DNA of 51,340 bases, taken from the NCBI GenBank assembly GCA_021776915.1, contig JAIQZU010000075.1, positions 1-51,340 on the forward strand, written 5' to 3'. The position numbers and the translations under genes were made by a program. A model generated the notes under the pieces. It saw only the letters and a list, made by a program, of their open reading frames with translations, was not told where the DNA came from and searched no databases. This DNA is from Candidatus Scalindua sp. (GTDB taxonomy: Bacteria; Planctomycetota; Brocadiia; Brocadiales; Scalinduaceae). Shown piece by piece: positions 8,851 to 17,591 of this stretch (its first letter is position 1; each line of letters begins with the position of its first letter).

Positions 8851-9069
8851 TCACCGCTGAGACGCAGAGAGCGCAGAGAAAGACTAAAATATAGGTAAAA
8901 AGACGCGAAAGACGGGTTTCACACAAAGCCACTCCCCGGACAAACAGCGCTCCCCGGACTGGAAAGCGCCGAGGACAAGCGAGGGCGAGTAAAAGGCACT
9001 AAGTGACACTAAAAGAGAAAAACAAATAGATTATTCACCGCTCCCCGGACAAAAGGCGCCGAGGACAAG
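8851..9069. repeat. Intergenic direct-repeat patch (CTCCCCGGAC / GCGCCGAGGACAAG)
   Basis: The 8620-9167 gap contains no convincing gene. CTCCCCGGAC occurs at 8932-8941, 8950-8959 and 9041-9050. GCGCCGAGGACAAG occurs at 8966-8979 and 9056-9069, and TATTCACCGCT at about 8849 and 9033. A 'GAGACGCAGAGAGCGCAGAGAA' type word (here from 8859) is a known style of dispersed bacterial repeat. The patch looks like nested, decayed short repeats. Confidence 0.6.
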
Positions 9070-9167
9070 AAGACGCGAAGAGCGCAAGGGAAAGAGACAA
9101 GAAACGAAAGATAAAAGACAAAATGAATAAGTAATATGAAACATCTTAAATTCTATTTTATTCTTGC

Positions 9168-9710
9168 TTAACATTTCTGATTCCATGGCATCCTGGCTAA
9201 GGCCATTGCCATACCACATGTATCCGTTACTGCCGCAAAAATGAGCCCAGCCCCCACTATAGCCGGTAATATTAAAAACATTGGGTTGAAAACAAATGAT
9301 AAGATAACTCCAAGAAGGACTAATAAGCCTGCTGTGAACCTTACCTGCCTCTCAAGTGACCAAACCCTGCTTCCTCCCTTTTCAACCGGATAACCGGCAT
9401 CGATCCACGACTTCAGGCCTCCCTTTACAACAGAAACGTTTTCATATCCATTTTCCAGTAATTGTTCTGCATAGTTTTCTGCCCTTTTTCCTGACTGGCA
9501 AATTATGTATGAGTGACGATTTCTGTCTATTCTCCTGGAACTTTCTTTAAACCTTGACAGTGGCGCTGAGGTTGCACCCTTAATCTTTTCACTTCCGTAT
9601 TCAGATGTTTCCCTTACATCAACTATTTGCAAATCATCCTCGTTCTTGATCATATCATATAATTCTGCTACGGTAGAGAAACTTATACCGCCTGTATCTT
9701 TGGCATTCAT
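9168..9710 (-). CDS. Membrane-anchored rhodanese (YgaP-like)
   Basis: This 180-residue protein has an N-terminal rhodanese domain (about 1-110) with the persulfide-forming cysteine at Cys71 in IICQSGKRAE. It is followed by a DUF2892-type segment with two membrane helices (about 125-163) and a CGMAMALARMPWNQ tail, the same architecture as E. coli YgaP. Rhodaneses carry sulfane sulfur on the cysteine. The gene is divergent from the CoA-disulfide reductase/rhodanese fusion at 9861 with a shared 150-bp region, so the two may act together in sulfur or persulfide handling (inference). The ATG has a G-rich site about 8 bases upstream. Confidence 0.85.
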   Translation of the reverse strand: MNAKDTGGISFSTVAELYDMIKNEDDLQIVDVRETSEYGSEKIKGATSAPLSRFKESSRRIDRNRHSYIICQSGKRAENYAEQLLENGYENVSVVKGGLKSWIDAGYPVEKGGSRVWSLERQVRFTAGLLVLLGVILSFVFNPMFLILPAIVGAGLIFAAVTDTCGMAMALARMPWNQKC

Positions 9711-9860
9711 TTCGTTGCCCCCATTAAGCTTGTGTAAATAATATTTGTTTAATAGTGAAGCATTTTGTACTATACCCGTTCAGGATACCATATGTAGACG
9801 CATTTTCTATACTATAATTCTCACCTTATCTCTTGATGAGGGACTGAGAGAGAAGAAAGA

Positions 9861-11528
9861 ATGAAACTAAAACGTATAGTCATAATTGGCGCTGTTGCAT
9901 CCGGGACAAAGACTGCCGCAAAGGCCAGGAGGGAAGACCCTGATGCAAAGATAACGCTTATTACGGAAGAGGCTCAAATCTCGTATGCATCCTGCGGAAC
10001 ACCTTATTTCATTTCAGATATAATCAAAGACAGCCACTCCCTCATTGTAAGAGAACCTGATTATTTCAGGAAGATGCTTAACATTGATGTTCTGACTGAA
10101 CATCGTGCAGAGTCAATCGATCTGAAAGCAAAGAATGTAGAGGTCAAAGATCTCAAAACAGATCAAACTATTACTGTAGCTTATGACCGGCTTGTCCTGG
10201 CGGTTGGAGCAAGTCCGAACATTCCAGAATTTGAAGGCGTTGAGCACGGAAACATTCTTACGTTACACAATATCCCAAGTGCAAATCAGATCAAATCACT
10301 CATCCGGCAAAAGAAGGTAAAAGATGCCTTAATTGTTGGCGGTGGATTTATAGCCCTGGAGATGGCAGAGAGTTTGATCGCACATGGAATCAATACCAGA
10401 CTGATTATACGCCGTGACCAGATACTTTCTAATTTTGATAAAGATATTGCAATTTTAGTTCAAAATTATATAAAGACAAAAGAGGTTCAGATCCTTGAAG
10501 AGGACGAGGTAATGGAATTTAAGGCTGATACGGATGGTAATGTTACAAGTGTGGTTACAAAGAAACAGACTCTCCCCGCAGAATTTGTCCTGTTGGCAAC
10601 AAGCATAAGACCCAACGTTCAACTGGCAAAAAAGGCCGGGGTTGAGATTGGCCGGACTGGCGCAATACGCGTAAACGAAAAGCTGGAAACAAATATTCCT
10701 GATATATACGCCGTCGGTGATTGTGTAGAAACGGCTCATCTCCTTACCGGAAAACCTGTCTGGATTCCACTGGCAACAACCTCCAATAAACATGGGCGGG
10801 TTGCAGGGATTAATATTACCGGAGGTAATGATACATTCCCGGGAATCCTGGGGACGTTTGTTGTCAAAGTGTTTGACTGGACTGTTGCCAAGACCGGACT
10901 ATCTGAGAATGAGGCCAACAAGAACGGATTTGTAACAGAAACTATAATCGTTCCTTCTAATGATAAGACTCATTATTATCCCGGCTCTAAAAGGATTATC
11001 GTAAAGCTGGTAGCTGAAAAAGAAAGCGGGCTCTTACTGGGCGCTGAAATTGTCGGAGATGGTGTTGTTGATAAAAGGATTGACGTCGTCGCCTCTGCCT
11101 TAACGGGAAAGGCAACTATTGAGCAACTGTCAAAATATGATTTATCATACGCCCCCCCCTACTCGTCCCCGATGGATCCTGTTATTACAGCGGCAAATGT
11201 CCTACGCAATAAACTGGAGGGAAAAACAAACAGCATATCTCCTCTTGAGGTCAAAGAAAAGATGGACAGGAAGGATGATTTCATCCTGCTGGACGTTCGT
11301 ACGAAACCGGAATATGATAGCGGACACCTGGAAGGTTGCCTTCACATACCCTTAAACGAGCTTCGGTCAGAAATGGATCAGTTAGACAGATCAAAGGAGA
11401 TTGTCACATACTGCGGGGTGGGGTTGAGGGCATCTCATGCTCATCGTATATTAAGAAACGCAGGGTTTGAAGATACAAAATTCATGGAAGGGAGCATGGC
11501 TGCATGGCCATATGAAATAGTAAAATAG
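9861..11528 (+). CDS. CoA-disulfide reductase family flavoprotein fused to rhodanese
   Basis: The 555-residue protein consists of a pyridine nucleotide-disulfide oxidoreductase (about 1-450) with a C-terminal rhodanese domain (about 460-555). The FAD site is IVIIGAVASG (6-15), and the single redox cysteine is Cys45 in SYASCGTPYF, as in CoADR/Npsr/NADH oxidase members. A second nucleotide site is LIVGGGFIALEMAE (about 153-166). The rhodanese cysteine is in TYCGVGLRASHA. Fusions of this kind reduce CoA-persulfide or polysulfide with NAD(P)H. The first glycine-rich motif has Ala where relatives usually have Gly, a conservative change. It ends 3 bp from the convergent rpiB gene. Confidence 0.88.
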   Translation: MKLKRIVIIGAVASGTKTAAKARREDPDAKITLITEEAQISYASCGTPYFISDIIKDSHSLIVREPDYFRKMLNIDVLTEHRAESIDLKAKNVEVKDLKTDQTITVAYDRLVLAVGASPNIPEFEGVEHGNILTLHNIPSANQIKSLIRQKKVKDALIVGGGFIALEMAESLIAHGINTRLIIRRDQILSNFDKDIAILVQNYIKTKEVQILEEDEVMEFKADTDGNVTSVVTKKQTLPAEFVLLATSIRPNVQLAKKAGVEIGRTGAIRVNEKLETNIPDIYAVGDCVETAHLLTGKPVWIPLATTSNKHGRVAGINITGGNDTFPGILGTFVVKVFDWTVAKTGLSENEANKNGFVTETIIVPSNDKTHYYPGSKRIIVKLVAEKESGLLLGAEIVGDGVVDKRIDVVASALTGKATIEQLSKYDLSYAPPYSSPMDPVITAANVLRNKLEGKTNSISPLEVKEKMDRKDDFILLDVRTKPEYDSGHLEGCLHIPLNELRSEMDQLDRSKEIVTYCGVGLRASHAHRILRNAGFEDTKFMEGSMAAWPYEIVK

Positions 11529-11530
11529 GT

Positions 11531-11995
11531 TTACAAATTATCATTCTCCAGCTTCTTAATCTTCTCAATCCTTCTTTTATGCCTCTCTTCATTACTGAAC
11601 GGAGTTTCCAGCCAGATCTTCACTAGCGCCTTTGCCTTATCAATGCCTAATGTTCTGGTTCCTAAAGATATTATGTTCGCATCGTTATGCTCTCTAGACA
11701 TCCTGGCGCTGTATTCATCATAAACAACCGCGGCTCTGATGCCCCCTACCTTATTAGCAACTATCGCCTCACCCTGACCGGAACCCCCAATAACTATCCC
11801 TCTTGTGTCCAGGCCTCTGGCTATTTCTTCAGCCACTGCCTTAACAACCGGCCAGATGAAATCAGGATAATCATCAGCTTCATTAAACTCATACGCCCCC
11901 TTATCCTCTACTTCACAGCCCATGTTACCAAGGAAGCCCTTAAGCTCCTCTTTCAGTTCAAAACCTGCATGATCTGTACCGATATATATTTTCAT
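11531..11995 (-). CDS. rpiB: Ribose-5-phosphate isomerase B (RpiB/LacAB family)
   Basis: This 154-residue enzyme interconverts ribose-5-phosphate and ribulose-5-phosphate in the pentose phosphate pathway. The family start GTDHAGFELK (6-15), DYPDF (42-46), GGSGQGEAIVANKVGG (70-85) and EHNDANIISLGTRTLG are present. The active-site cysteine of E. coli RpiB is absent. The loop instead reads GGSGQGE with Glu76, matching the Mycobacterium-type enzyme in which a glutamate is the base. It lies downstream of the alcohol dehydrogenase on the same strand, with a palindrome in between. Confidence 0.92.
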   Translation of the reverse strand: MKIYIGTDHAGFELKEELKGFLGNMGCEVEDKGAYEFNEADDYPDFIWPVVKAVAEEIARGLDTRGIVIGGSGQGEAIVANKVGGIRAAVVYDEYSARMSREHNDANIISLGTRTLGIDKAKALVKIWLETPFSNEERHKRRIEKIKKLENDNL

Positions 11996-12015
11996 AAGTA
12001 CCTCTACGGATTATC

Positions 12016-12059
12016 CTTCGACTCCGCCTAGGAAAACGTCACACTGAGCGGAGTCGAAG
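12016..12059. repeat. Inverted repeat CTTCGACTCCGC..GCGGAGTCGAAG
   Basis: A perfect 12-bp inverted pair with a 20-base centre lies between the alcohol dehydrogenase and rpiB. The wording (TTCGACTCCGCTCAGTGTGACG on the minus strand, split here by its arms) is a common dispersed bacterial palindrome. It lies in the rpiB leader and could end or slow transcription, but there is no poly-T tract. Confidence 0.7.
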
Positions 12060-12108
12060 TGTTGTCAAAATCGAAATTACTATACATTAAATCAGCGACA
12101 AACGAGCA

Positions 12109-13137
12109 CTAACTTATCATTAGAACTTTTGCGCCACGAATCTTCTTTGCCTTTAGCTCTGCCAGCGCCTCGTTTGCATCTTCCAGTTTGAATTCCTGTA
12201 CTTCTGGCTTTATGGGGATTGCCGCTGCAAGCTTCATAAACTCGCTGATATCACTACGACTCACATTAGCCACAGTTTTTATCTCTTTCTCCATCCAGAG
12301 ATGAGCGGGATAATCCAATTGCAAAAGATATTCTTTGTCAATCTCTTCCTTGCGAATAGCATTGATTACTAATCTTCCTCCCGGCCTGAGATTCTTCAAG
12401 GCATCTATTATCGGTTTCCACACCGGAGTGGTATCAATGATACAATCCATCTTTTCAGGAGGTTCCTCTTCCGTAGCGCCTGCCCATACAGCGCCAAGCT
12501 CCCTGGCAAATACCCTTTCATTTTCACTCCTGGCAAACACGAAGATTTTGGAGTTCGGAAAACTATGTCTGGCCATCTTCACTACGAGATGAGCCGAGGC
12601 CCCAAATCCTGTAAGCCCAAGATTCTGTCCGTTCTTGAGACCTGTCAACCTGATTGATCTGAAGCCAATCGCACCGGCGCATAAAAGAGGTGCTGCTTCT
12701 GAATCTGAAAACAGCTCCGGAATTCTGAAAGCAAACCCTTCCGGTACTGTCATGTATTGTGCATACCCCCCATTTACATCTCTGCCGGTAGCACAAAACT
12801 CATTGCATAAATTTTCCTTACCTTCCAGGCAAAACCCGCACCTCCCGCATGATGAATGAATCCAGCCAATTCCAACCCTGTCGCCAATAGTAAAGTTACT
12901 GGCATTGTTACCGGTTTGTTCAACCCTGCCAATAACCTGGTGTCCCGGGATTACAGGCAGATTCGGTGGTGGTGTCCTTCCCTCGATTTCGTCCAATTCG
13001 GTATGACATACCCCACATGCTGATACCCTGACCAGAATTTCGGTCTCTCCGGGTACAGGATCAGGCATGTTTGCCAATTCCAGAGGCGCCTTGTTCTCTG
13101 AGAAACTTCCAACTTTTTTCAACAACATTGCCTTCAT
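12109..13137 (-). CDS. Zinc-dependent medium-chain alcohol dehydrogenase
   Basis: This 342-residue protein is an NAD(P)-dependent MDR oxidoreductase. The catalytic zinc site is seen as CGVCHTELDE (about 41-50) and PGHQVIGRVE (about 63-72), where relatives often have GHE. The structural zinc site is CGRCGFCLEGKENLC (about 97-111). The cofactor loop reads GLTGFGASAHL (about 173-183), with GFGAS in place of the usual GxGGxG. It matches the AdhP-like 'zinc-dependent alcohol dehydrogenase family' style. The substrate is unknown. Its start overlaps the stop of the LOG gene by one base (TAATG). Confidence 0.85.
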   Translation of the reverse strand: MKAMLLKKVGSFSENKAPLELANMPDPVPGETEILVRVSACGVCHTELDEIEGRTPPPNLPVIPGHQVIGRVEQTGNNASNFTIGDRVGIGWIHSSCGRCGFCLEGKENLCNEFCATGRDVNGGYAQYMTVPEGFAFRIPELFSDSEAAPLLCAGAIGFRSIRLTGLKNGQNLGLTGFGASAHLVVKMARHSFPNSKIFVFARSENERVFARELGAVWAGATEEEPPEKMDCIIDTTPVWKPIIDALKNLRPGGRLVINAIRKEEIDKEYLLQLDYPAHLWMEKEIKTVANVSRSDISEFMKLAAAIPIKPEVQEFKLEDANEALAELKAKKIRGAKVLMIS

Positions 13138-14183
13138 TAATTCCCCAAAGTATTCAAAAACCTTAACATTTCATAAAGCTTACCATAATCTCGTCGATTA
13201 AAATCCATTACCAGCCTCGGTAACTCTAAAAACTCCCCACCCTGCTGCTCGGCAGGCAGAGGTTCAGTCAGTTTTATTTCTCCTGAACGGAGGATATTGG
13301 CATATTTCTTATTAAGTTCATCAATATTTTCACTGTTCAAAAGCGAGTTGAGCCTGACAACAGTTTTATCTCCAATGTATCGAATTGAATGATAAACCCT
13401 GTAAAATTGCAGGATCTCATCAATCGCCTTCTCTACAGAATTTACATGTACAAACAAACTCATATCATTACGCGAAATAAAACCTCCTCCTGCCAATTCT
13501 CTTGTTACAAAACCAAGCCAGTGACCCCAGTATTGAGAATCAGGTGGTTCGATCAAGATAATCGGACGTGGTTTGCTTTTGCCGGTCTGGACTAATGTAA
13601 GATTTTCAAAACCCTCATCCATGGTGCCAAAACCACCCGGAAAGAGTACGGTCGCATCGGACTCTTTAAGAAAGAATAGTTTCCTGTTAAAAAAGTACTT
13701 GAAACTGATAGCCTTTTTATCACCGGCTATGTATGGATTGTGCTTTTGTTCAAAAGGAAGTTTGATATTTAGACTGAAGCTGGCTTCACGTCCGGCCCCC
13801 TTATTACCGGCCTCCATTATTCCCGGTCCCCCACCGGTAATCACCTTAAAACCATTTTCAACAATCAGCCTGGACAGCTTTACCGCCATCTTATATTCAT
13901 CAGAATCTTCCCGGGAACGCGCGGAACCAAAAATTATAACCTTTCTCTCTTTCCGGTACGGGGTAAATATTTTTGATGCATAACGCAGCTCCTTCAATGC
14001 CATATTAATCAATTTCAGATCACCTCTATCGTTACTCTCGACGCCCAATTTTGCAATAGTTGTCAGCATCTCCTCAATCAGGTCAACATTATCACCAGAA
14101 TGGCAATCCCCTGCTAAATCGGCAATAATCTTATCTATATCGTCTCTGCCTGTTTTATATTCCCTTTTATTTTTGTTTTTCAT
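13137..14183 (-). CDS. LOG family protein (TIGR00730-like, possible nucleotide 5'-monophosphate phosphoribohydrolase)
   Basis: This 348-residue protein has the lysine-decarboxylase-like Rossmann core of the LOG family: GSARSREDSDEY (about 91-102), GGGPGIMEAGNKGA (about 117-130) and PGGFGTMDEGFE (about 182-193). PGGxGTxxE is the family signature. Characterised members hydrolyse cytokinin nucleotides or AMP to base plus ribose-5-phosphate. That product would suit the nearby rpiB, though the link is inference. Flanking N- and C-terminal extensions make it longer than the minimal (about 190 aa) enzymes. A repeat element lies just upstream of the start. Confidence 0.82.
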   Translation of the reverse strand: MKNKNKREYKTGRDDIDKIIADLAGDCHSGDNVDLIEEMLTTIAKLGVESNDRGDLKLINMALKELRYASKIFTPYRKERKVIIFGSARSREDSDEYKMAVKLSRLIVENGFKVITGGGPGIMEAGNKGAGREASFSLNIKLPFEQKHNPYIAGDKKAISFKYFFNRKLFFLKESDATVLFPGGFGTMDEGFENLTLVQTGKSKPRPIILIEPPDSQYWGHWLGFVTRELAGGGFISRNDMSLFVHVNSVEKAIDEILQFYRVYHSIRYIGDKTVVRLNSLLNSENIDELNKKYANILRSGEIKLTEPLPAEQQGGEFLELPRLVMDFNRRDYGKLYEMLRFLNTLGN

Positions 14184-14211
14184 TAAAATTAAAGCCTTTC
14201 TTACTCATAGT

Positions 14212-14420
14212 GCGGCATAGCCGCCCGCCTGAACCTATTCGGGCAGGCAACAAAGTTTGAAGTGTCTAAAGTGAACTAAAGTGCCTAAAGCTAAAAAAAT
14301 ATTTTTTCCACCCGTCTGCGTGCGACGCACAGGCAGGCAACTTTAGCTCACTTCAAACTTTCTGCCCCCGCCAGAATGCAAGTCGGGCTGGCGAACTGAT
14401 TGGCAGGCGGGTAGGCACTT
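14212..14420. repeat. Dispersed palindromic element (AAGTTTGAAGTG family), copy 1
   Basis: A perfect 13-bp inverted pair, AAAGTTTGAAGTG (14252-14264) and CACTTCAAACTTT (14349-14361), encloses GC-rich palindromes such as GTGCGACGCACAGGCAGG and TAAAGTG-type repeats. The segment starting GCGGCATAGCCGCCCGCCT at 14213 is matched by copy 2 at about 34.7 kb. Both copies lie 20-30 bp upstream of a minus-strand start codon (LOG gene here, histidine kinase there). Confidence 0.65.
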
Positions 14421-14548
14421 TTAACTTTTTATGGCAATATCATAATAGAAATTTATAGTCATTTAAGCAAGTTTTTATATTTATGATACTTGTCATAACA
14501 CTAACCTTACAACTGGACCAGAATATGCGGATTTGGCCTCTATTTATC

Positions 14549-14687
14549 TTATACCTCAATTGAGTGATTTTGTAGCCGCAACCTTGAGGTTGCGTAACTT
14601 ACGTGAACCCATCAAATGGTGAAAAACGCAGGCTAAAGCCTGCGGCTACAATGGCATGTAATATGAAATCGCTCAATTTAGGTTATA
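14549..14687. mobile_element. MITE-like element, copy A (with flanking TTATA duplication)
   Basis: The element (14554-14682) runs from CCTCAATTGAGTGATTTT to AAATCGCTCAATTTAGG and is about 129 bp. Inside are hairpins GCAACCTTGAGGTTGC and GCAGGCTAAAGCCTGC. It is flanked by TTATA at 14549-14553 and 14683-14687, a candidate 5-bp target duplication. It is in the opposite orientation to copies B and C and encodes no protein. It lies in the 620-bp gap before nifU. Confidence 0.75.
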
Positions 14688-14817
14688 TTATCTGCAGTAA
14701 ATTGAGATGCTTCATAACAAAATAAAGTCTTGTGTTTGTTAGACACAATCAGCTTGCATTTTTGTTTTACTCAGCTTAAAATTAAAGCAAAGTTATGTTA
14801 TTCTTTTGAGAAAGATT

Positions 14818-15678
14818 ATGTGGGATTATACAGATAAAGTAAAAGAGTATTTCTTGCATCCTAAAAATGTAGGGGTTATTGAGAATGCCGATGCAGTTGG
14901 CGATGTCGGCTCAATAACCTGTGGAGACGCTCTTAAACTGATGTTAAAGGTCGAAGATGGGACAGAGAAGATCATCGATGCTAAATTCCAGACATTCGGG
15001 TGTGGCAGCGCTATAGCATCCTCTTCGGCTCTGACCGAGATGATTATAGGAAAAACGGTAAAAGAGGCTGAAAAAATAACTAACCAGGATATAGCGGATT
15101 ATCTGGGAGGACTGCCTAAAGAGAAGATGCACTGCTCTGTAATGGGAAGAGAGGCCCTTGAGGCCGCTATAGCCAATTACCGAGGCATTGATCTGGAACA
15201 GCTTAAAGAAGATGAGGGTCCCCTTGTCTGCCAGTGTTTTGGTATCCACGAAAAATTTATCGAAAAGGTCGTCATGGAAAACAGCTTGAAGACCGTAGAG
15301 GAGGTGACAAACTATACCAAGGCAGGTGGAGGATGCCAGTCTTGCCATCCGGCCATAGAGGATATAATAGAAAAAGTGTGGAAGGAAAAGGGACAGTATC
15401 TTCATGTCAGAGAAGAGACTCCCAGGCATAAACCGGCTATGACAAACCTGCAGAAAATTACTCTTATCACCGAGACCATAGATAAAGAGATAAGACCCAA
15501 CCTGGTGCAGGACGGAGGTGACATCGAGCTTATAGACATAGTTGGTAATGAGGTCTTTATTGCTCTGAGAGGACAGTGTGCCTCATGTACCAGCGCAGCC
15601 TATACAACAACCAGCATTGAAGACAAATTAAGAGAAATGGTAGCTCCGGATATAGTAGTACATTTAGAGAGTGATTGA
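14818..15678 (+). CDS. nifU: NifU, three-domain Fe-S cluster scaffold
   Basis: NifU assembles [2Fe-2S] and [4Fe-4S] clusters with sulfur from NifS. All three classical domains are present. An IscU-like domain has cysteines in TCGDALKL, FGCGSAIAS and HCSVMGREA. A central [2Fe-2S] BFD-like domain has VCQCFGIHE and GGGCQSCHP. A C-terminal NfuA-like domain has GQCASCTSAA. The TTG at 14806 also opens this frame, but the ATG at 14818 (MWDYTDKVKEYFLHPKN) matches the family start and has a GAGAAAG site. nifS follows on the same strand after 370 bp. No nitrogenase gene is in view; in many anaerobes this pair is the general Fe-S system. Confidence 0.93.
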   Translation: MWDYTDKVKEYFLHPKNVGVIENADAVGDVGSITCGDALKLMLKVEDGTEKIIDAKFQTFGCGSAIASSSALTEMIIGKTVKEAEKITNQDIADYLGGLPKEKMHCSVMGREALEAAIANYRGIDLEQLKEDEGPLVCQCFGIHEKFIEKVVMENSLKTVEEVTNYTKAGGGCQSCHPAIEDIIEKVWKEKGQYLHVREETPRHKPAMTNLQKITLITETIDKEIRPNLVQDGGDIELIDIVGNEVFIALRGQCASCTSAAYTTTSIEDKLREMVAPDIVVHLESD

Positions 15679-15769
15679 TAAAGCGCCTAAAGTTGAGGTA
15701 AAAACCAATTCAGGGATTTAGGAATTGAAGAACCAATTAATCCCTTAATTATAATTAAGGAGTCCTTCA

Positions 15770-15832
15770 GTGACGAATGTTATATACATGGATAACAACG
15801 CCCCACTGGTTGGCTATATCTACGGCACTTAA
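15770..15832 (+). pseudogene. Broken duplicate of the nifS 5' end
   Basis: A GTG preceded by AAGGAGTC opens a 20-codon frame V-T-N-VIYMDNNA-P-L.. that stops at 15832. Its 24 bases GTTATATACATGG..GCC (15779-15802) are identical to the start of the real nifS at 16060-16083, and the ribosome-binding site region is similar too. Only the first dozen codons are matched. The rest is unrelated and is followed by an AT-rich repeat. It is a remnant, unlikely to make a functional product. Confidence 0.75.
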
Positions 15833-15837
15833 ACACG

Positions 15838-15964
15838 AAATCCGAGTTCCTAAAACCGAAACAATTTTCAAAATTAAAAATTCAAATGACCAAAACTCTG
15901 TTTATAATTTCTGTCATTCGACATTCGAATTAGTTTCTAATTTCGATATTCGGTATTCGGATTT
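15838..15964. repeat. AT-rich repeat with AAATCCGA/TCGGATTT ends
   Basis: AAATCCGA (15838-15845) and TCGGATTT (15957-15964) form inverted ends around AT-rich sequence with several ATTCGA/TTCGATATTCGG words. This is the style of a dispersed bacterial palindromic repeat. It lies between the nifS remnant and intact nifS, so it may have come in with, or after, the duplication. Confidence 0.45.
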
Positions 15965-16050
15965 GATCCTATTGCTAGTATGTTTCTATTACACTAAAGA
16001 TCAAATGGAAATCTCAATACAATCAGGTTAAACAAAGAGGAGTCTTTTCT

Positions 16051-17250
16051 GTGAATAAAGTTATATACATGGATAACAACGCCACTACAAAGGTGGATGA
16101 AGAAGTTTTCGAAGAGATGAAGCCATATTTTACCGGCCTGTACGGAAATCCATCAAGCATGCATACCTTCGGCGGGCAGGTAGGCAAAAAGATTGATGAA
16201 GCCAGGGAAAGGGTTGCCAGGCTGATTGGCGCCAAATATTCAACAGAGATAATTTTTACAAGCTGTGGTACAGAGAGTGACAGCACAGCAGTTTTTTCAG
16301 CGCTTCAGGCCTATCCGGACAGGAAGGAGATCATTACAACCAGGGCTGAGCATCCGGCCATCATGTCATTGGTACCACACCTTGAAAAACAGGGTATTGC
16401 AGTGATACAGCTTAAGGTAGATAAATATGGCAACCTTGACCTGAATGAATATGGTCGTTATCTTAATGAAGACACTGCCCTGGTTACTGTCATGACTGCA
16501 AACAACGAAACAGGCGTCATCTTCCCCGTAGAGAAGATGGCACAGATGGCAAAGGAGAAGGGAGTTCTTTTCCATACCGATGCTGTCCAGGCGGCAGGAA
16601 AGGTCCCGATAAATATGAATGACAGCGCAGTAGACATGCTTTCCATTTCGGGACACAAACTCCATGCCCCGAAAGGTGTTGGGGCGCTCTATCTGAGACG
16701 TGGGTCGAGATTTCGCCCATTTCTGAAGGGTGGACATCAGGAGAGAAACCGAAGGGCAGGAACTGAGAATGTAACTTCTATTATCGGACTTGGAAAGGCC
16801 GCAGAGATTGCTCAAGCCCATATCGATGAGGAAAACACTGTAGTAAAAGAGATGAGAGACAGGCTGGAAGAGGAAATCCTTAAAAGAGTTCCAAGAACCA
16901 TACTGAACGGCGACAAGAAGAACAGGCTTCCAAATACGACTAATATAAGCTTTGAGTTTATCGAGGGAGAGGGAATACTCCTCCTCCTTAACGAACTTGG
17001 CATAGCGGCGTCCTCAGGCTCCGCCTGCACTTCCGGCTCATTAGAACCCTCTCATGTCTTGAGGGCAATGGGAGTCCCATTTACTGCGGCTCATGGTTCC
17101 ATAAGATTTTCCCTAAGCCGGTACAACACAATGGAAGAGGCAGACTATGTTATAGAAAACCTCCCTCCGGTAATCGAAAGGCTCCGCTCAATATCACCCT
17201 ACTGGAAGGACGGCCGCCCAACCCTGGAATTTGAACCCCAGTTTAATTAG
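16051..17250 (+). CDS. nifS: Cysteine desulfurase NifS
   Basis: This 399-residue PLP enzyme removes sulfur from cysteine for Fe-S assembly on NifU. It starts at GTG with GAGGAG 9-10 bases upstream, giving the family start NKVIYMDNNATTKVD. The PLP lysine is Lys203 in SISGHKLHAPKG. The persulfide cysteine is Cys326 in SSGSACTSGS, on the short-loop NifS/IscS type. The cofactor-binding TxHxA-like and N-ETG (NNETG, 151-155) motifs are present. It is 370 bp after nifU on the same strand, and a remnant of its own 5' end lies in the gap. Confidence 0.95.
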   Translation: MNKVIYMDNNATTKVDEEVFEEMKPYFTGLYGNPSSMHTFGGQVGKKIDEARERVARLIGAKYSTEIIFTSCGTESDSTAVFSALQAYPDRKEIITTRAEHPAIMSLVPHLEKQGIAVIQLKVDKYGNLDLNEYGRYLNEDTALVTVMTANNETGVIFPVEKMAQMAKEKGVLFHTDAVQAAGKVPINMNDSAVDMLSISGHKLHAPKGVGALYLRRGSRFRPFLKGGHQERNRRAGTENVTSIIGLGKAAEIAQAHIDEENTVVKEMRDRLEEEILKRVPRTILNGDKKNRLPNTTNISFEFIEGEGILLLLNELGIAASSGSACTSGSLEPSHVLRAMGVPFTAAHGSIRFSLSRYNTMEEADYVIENLPPVIERLRSISPYWKDGRPTLEFEPQFN

Positions 17251-17258
17251 CTCACTGT

Positions 17259-17591
17259 TTACAACCTGCCTGAACGTAATATTGCTATGGCTAACCCTAA
17301 TCCCAGGATACTTGCCACAAGAAAACCGATAATGCCCAGCACTGGAAACCCCAAAAACAGAGGGCCTTTATCTGTCTGCATTATTATGGACGAGCCGATA
17401 ACCAAAGCCGCAATAATCAAACTAAATGCAATCCGATTGCTTACTTTATCCATATGCAAAATAAAGTTCTCTAATCCATGGTGTTCAAAATCTATATTTA
17501 GAGTCCCTTTTTTTATCTTACTGAGAATTATGTTCAGGTCTTTTGGGAATGTGCTTTTAAATCTATACAAGTCCTTTGCAAATTTCCTTAT
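17259..17591 (-). pseudogene. C-terminal part of UbiB/ABC1, separated by an in-frame stop
   Basis: Translation of the 110 codons after the TAA at 17594-17592, in the same frame, continues IRKFAKDLYRFKSTF.. and ends in two membrane helices and ILRSGRL. This is the usual C-terminus of AarF/UbiB proteins (helix, GLE motif, two hydrophobic segments, ILRSGR). It therefore belongs to the upstream ORF and is not an independent gene. A TTG at 17570 could in principle restart translation. Together the parts give 561 codons, the normal family length. Confidence 0.85.
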
